6,385 nucleotides of DNA from a bacterium. GTDB taxonomy: Bacteria > Tectomicrobia > Entotheonellia > Entotheonellales > Entotheonellaceae. Position 1 is the first letter of the stretch, and each line of letters starts with the position of its first letter. This document shows positions 4,200 to 6,385 of this stretch, in pieces. The position numbers and the translations under genes were made by a program. The notes beneath the pieces were generated by a model that worked only from the letters and a program-made list of their open reading frames with translations, made no database searches and was not told the DNA's origin. The stretch lies in NCBI GenBank assembly GCA_027294925.1, contig JAPULM010000366.1, positions 1 to 6,385 on the forward strand. The letters run 5' to 3'.

Positions 4200-6385
4200 C
4201 TATGCTGCTAACTCATTTAGTAGCGCCTTGGCCTCCTGCAAATCCGCCGTGTCAAACCCCTCAGTAAACCATCCATACACCGGAGCCAGCAGGTCGTAGG
4301 CGTCCTGGCGCTTGCCCTGGGACTGCCACAGACGAGCCAGGCTGCTGGCGGCGCGCAGTTCCCAGGATTTGGCTTGTTGGCGACGGGCGATGTCGAGGGC
4401 TTGGTGGAAGCAGGTTTCGGCTTCAGTGTGGTTGTCCGAAGACAGTTGTAGCAGTAACACTCCCTTAAGTCGATACAGCTCCGCCTCGCACCAGCGCTCG
4501 CCAGTTTCGTCCACCATGGACTGGGCCTCGGCCAGTAGGTGCAACCCCTGGTCGACTTGCCCTAACTTCCCATGCGCCTCGGCCAGCATGGCGAGATACC
4601 ACGGCAGACCGAGCCGTGTTTCGGTTCTGCGCCAGGCGTCTAGTCCCTGCTGCATTCGCGCAAGCCCCTCCTCGTCTTGCCCTTGAGCCATGCGCGCCCA
4701 ACCTTGGAATACGGTGCCTGCCGACAACCACTGGGGAAAGCTTTGCTCGGTTGCGAGGGTAATGACCGCCTCCGCATACTCCTGGACCACCTGTGCGTCG
4801 CGACAGTATATATGGACCGCTGTTGCCTGGGTCAACACGCCACACAGGTTATGCGTATGTGACAGGTCTTGCGACAGCGTTAGCGCCTCGGCGGCGCGCC
4901 TGCGGGCCTGATCCGGATAACCCAAATTCCACCCGGACAACCCTGCATAGATGAGGCACGATGTCCCTGAGTCCAGGCCATAGCGCAGCGCCAGGCTGCG
5001 ATGCTGCTGTGGGTCGTAATGCGCCATGCCTCGCTCGGCGTGGGCGGCGGCGGCATGCGGCTCGCCACACCAGTACAAAACCGTCGCGAGAGCCCGATGC
5101 GCCTCCACCAACAGCATGGGATCCTGGGCACGTTGGGCCAGGGAGAGAAGCTGCTCTCCCAGTTCCCGCGCCGTGTGGTATTCGGCCCGCATCACATGAA
5201 AAAATAACAGCCCCCGTATGGCCGGGAAGAGCTGCGGCGTCTCGCCAACTTGCTGGCACAGCTCATGTGCCCGTACATAGGCGCGTTCCACCTCTGGTGC
5301 TGCATAGCCTTTGGTGGCGATCAACACCGGCCCCAGGGTGATCTGTAAGGCCAGTTCTTCCTGCCAGCGTTCGGGTGCATCGGGTAGGCTGGCGAGCACC
5401 TGCAAGCCTTTCGTGAGGTGGTTAACCGCTTCGAGATTGGCCGAGTGCTGGGCCGCCCGCTGGCCTGCTTGGTGCCAGCGGACAATAGCCTGTTCGTTAA
5501 GACCCGCCTCCGTGCAGTGATATGCCAGGAGTTCAGGCTGCGCCTCAGCGGTCTCAGCAAATCGTTCCTCCAACACCTGTGCAATCCGTTGGTGATACTG
5601 CTGCCTCGTGCTTTTCAACAGGGACTCATACGCTGTGTCTACCACCAGGGCGTGTTTGAAAAGATACGTTGTTTGAGGTGGTAGTCCTCTTTGATAGATG
5701 AGTTCAGCCTTGACTAATCGTCCCAACTCGCGTTGTAACGTCATCTCATCCAGTTGTGAAACCGCCTGGAGTAGCTCGTAAGAGAACTGCCGACCAATGA
5801 CAGCAGCGTATTGAGCAACAGCTTTGGCGGTAACGAGGCGATCCAAACGAGCCATCAAAGAGTCTTGGAGTGTGGCTGGAATCGCCAATGTGGATAGGGA
5901 ACCTGTCAACTCATACTGCCCGTCGACTTCGTTCAGATGATCAGATTCCAGGACTGCTTTGGTCAACTCCTCCACGAACAATGGAACACCATCGGTCTTC
6001 TCGGTGATTTGCTCAAGGACTTCTGCTGGCAATGGTTTCCCGTCCGCTACCTGCTCAACCATGCGCTCAATCTGACTCCGGGATAAACGATTGAGCGTCA
6101 TCTGGGTCAGGTAAGAACGACTACTCCAGGGCGGTTGGAATGCTGGACGACAGGTGAGCAGCACACAGAGAGCGGCGGTTGGTGTTTGGTCAATAAGGAG
6201 GTCTAACAACTCCAGCGTCGAAGGGTCAATCCAATGCAAATCTTCAAGAATGAACAGCACAGGCTGTCCCTCTGTCTGTTGCAACAGCACCGCCACAAGG
6301 GTTTCGAGCGTCTTCTGTCGTTGCCGCTGAGGAGATAGATTGAGAGGTGGGTAACGATCTTTAGGTATCGGCAGTGAGAATAAAG
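4200..6385 (-). CDS. AAA-ATPase/TPR regulator, probably of the cyclase-ATPase-TPR type (N-terminus outside window)
   Basis: The frame is open from the window edge to the TAG at 4200-4202; 727 residues are visible and the start is beyond 6385. Counting from the edge, residues about 5-40 (LPIPKDRYPPLNLSPQRQRQ...) are the linker that follows the P-loop region in this family. Residues 42-51 (VLFILEDLHW) are Walker B with Glu-Asp, and LLTCRPAF at 75-82 resembles the sensor 1 strand of STAND/AAA_16-type ATPases. A winged-helix-like part follows (SLMARLDRL, IGRQFSYELLQAV, then YLFKHALVVDTAYESLL at about 240-256). From about residue 290 to the end the protein is made of TPR-like helical pairs, for example EAHRALATVLYWCGEPHAAA and YLAMLAEAHGKLGQVDQGLH, and it ends in FDTADLQEAKALLNELAA. 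No Walker A or cyclase domain can be seen because of the window edge. The first 49 residues of the deleted paralog are those that precede a cyclase domain in relatives, so one may exist upstream. Such proteins are cytoplasmic signal-integration ATPases whose ligand is unknown. There is no internal stop or frameshift. Confidence 0.85.
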   Translation of the reverse strand, partial: LFSLPIPKDRYPPLNLSPQRQRQKTLETLVAVLLQQTEGQPVLFILEDLHWIDPSTLELLDLLIDQTPTAALCVLLTCRPAFQPPWSSRSYLTQMTLNRLSRSQIERMVEQVADGKPLPAEVLEQITEKTDGVPLFVEELTKAVLESDHLNEVDGQYELTGSLSTLAIPATLQDSLMARLDRLVTAKAVAQYAAVIGRQFSYELLQAVSQLDEMTLQRELGRLVKAELIYQRGLPPQTTYLFKHALVVDTAYESLLKSTRQQYHQRIAQVLEERFAETAEAQPELLAYHCTEAGLNEQAIVRWHQAGQRAAQHSANLEAVNHLTKGLQVLASLPDAPERWQEELALQITLGPVLIATKGYAAPEVERAYVRAHELCQQVGETPQLFPAIRGLLFFHVMRAEYHTARELGEQLLSLAQRAQDPMLLVEAHRALATVLYWCGEPHAAAAHAERGMAHYDPQQHRSLALRYGLDSGTSCLIYAGLSGWNLGYPDQARRRAAEALTLSQDLSHTHNLCGVLTQATAVHIYCRDAQVVQEYAEAVITLATEQSFPQWLSAGTVFQGWARMAQGQDEEGLARMQQGLDAWRRTETRLGLPWYLAMLAEAHGKLGQVDQGLHLLAEAQSMVDETGERWCEAELYRLKGVLLLQLSSDNHTEAETCFHQALDIARRQQAKSWELRAASSLARLWQSQGKRQDAYDLLAPVYGWFTEGFDTADLQEAKALLNELAA

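Overview
The window looks like an accessory region of a GC-rich, Gram-negative-type bacterium. It carries a lipoprotein outer-membrane efflux component, a periplasmic copper-binding domain and a cytochrome c tail. The large AAA/TPR proteins on the right resemble cyclase-ATPase-TPR regulators, which are often multi-copy in soil and sediment lineages. I cannot place it taxonomically from sequence alone.

Left part (1-2755, + strand): a copper/metal-handling gene cluster that has lost pieces. It starts inside a gene encoding a cytochrome c C-terminal helix followed by a CusF-like copper-binding domain (ends 285). Next, with an ATGA junction and a strong ribosome site choosing a start at 309, is a TolC/CusC-type outer-membrane lipoprotein. 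Its reading frame runs without interruption into the last half-domain of a CopA-like multicopper oxidase (HCH-x3-H-x4-M copper motif and Met-rich loop), giving a 665-residue chimera. It is followed by the C-terminal portion of an MBL-fold metallohydrolase that lacks its N-terminal metal-binding half.

Middle part (2756-4199, - strand): a heavily deleted copy of an AAA-ATPase/TPR regulator (pseudogene, about 2764-3858). Its middle segments and extreme tail are missing. Its start codon overlaps, as ATGA, the stop codon of a 22-residue tail remnant of a further paralog (3855-3923). Beyond that lies a 51-residue two-helix membrane protein (3968-4123) whose stop codon sits in a 16-bp tandem repeat.

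Right part (4200-6385, - strand): a long, apparently intact paralog of the same AAA/TPR family, cut by the window edge at its N-terminal side. It serves as the internal reference that shows what the pseudogene has lost.

The coherent story is two systems meeting tail to tail: a copper efflux/oxidation cluster and a tandem family of large signal-transduction ATPases. Both are being eroded by deletions that remove gene interiors and leave gene ends. No transposase, CRISPR array, tRNA or rRNA is visible. I see no convincing new molecular system. The most unusual objects are the in-frame efflux-protein/oxidase chimera and the serial-deletion pattern.
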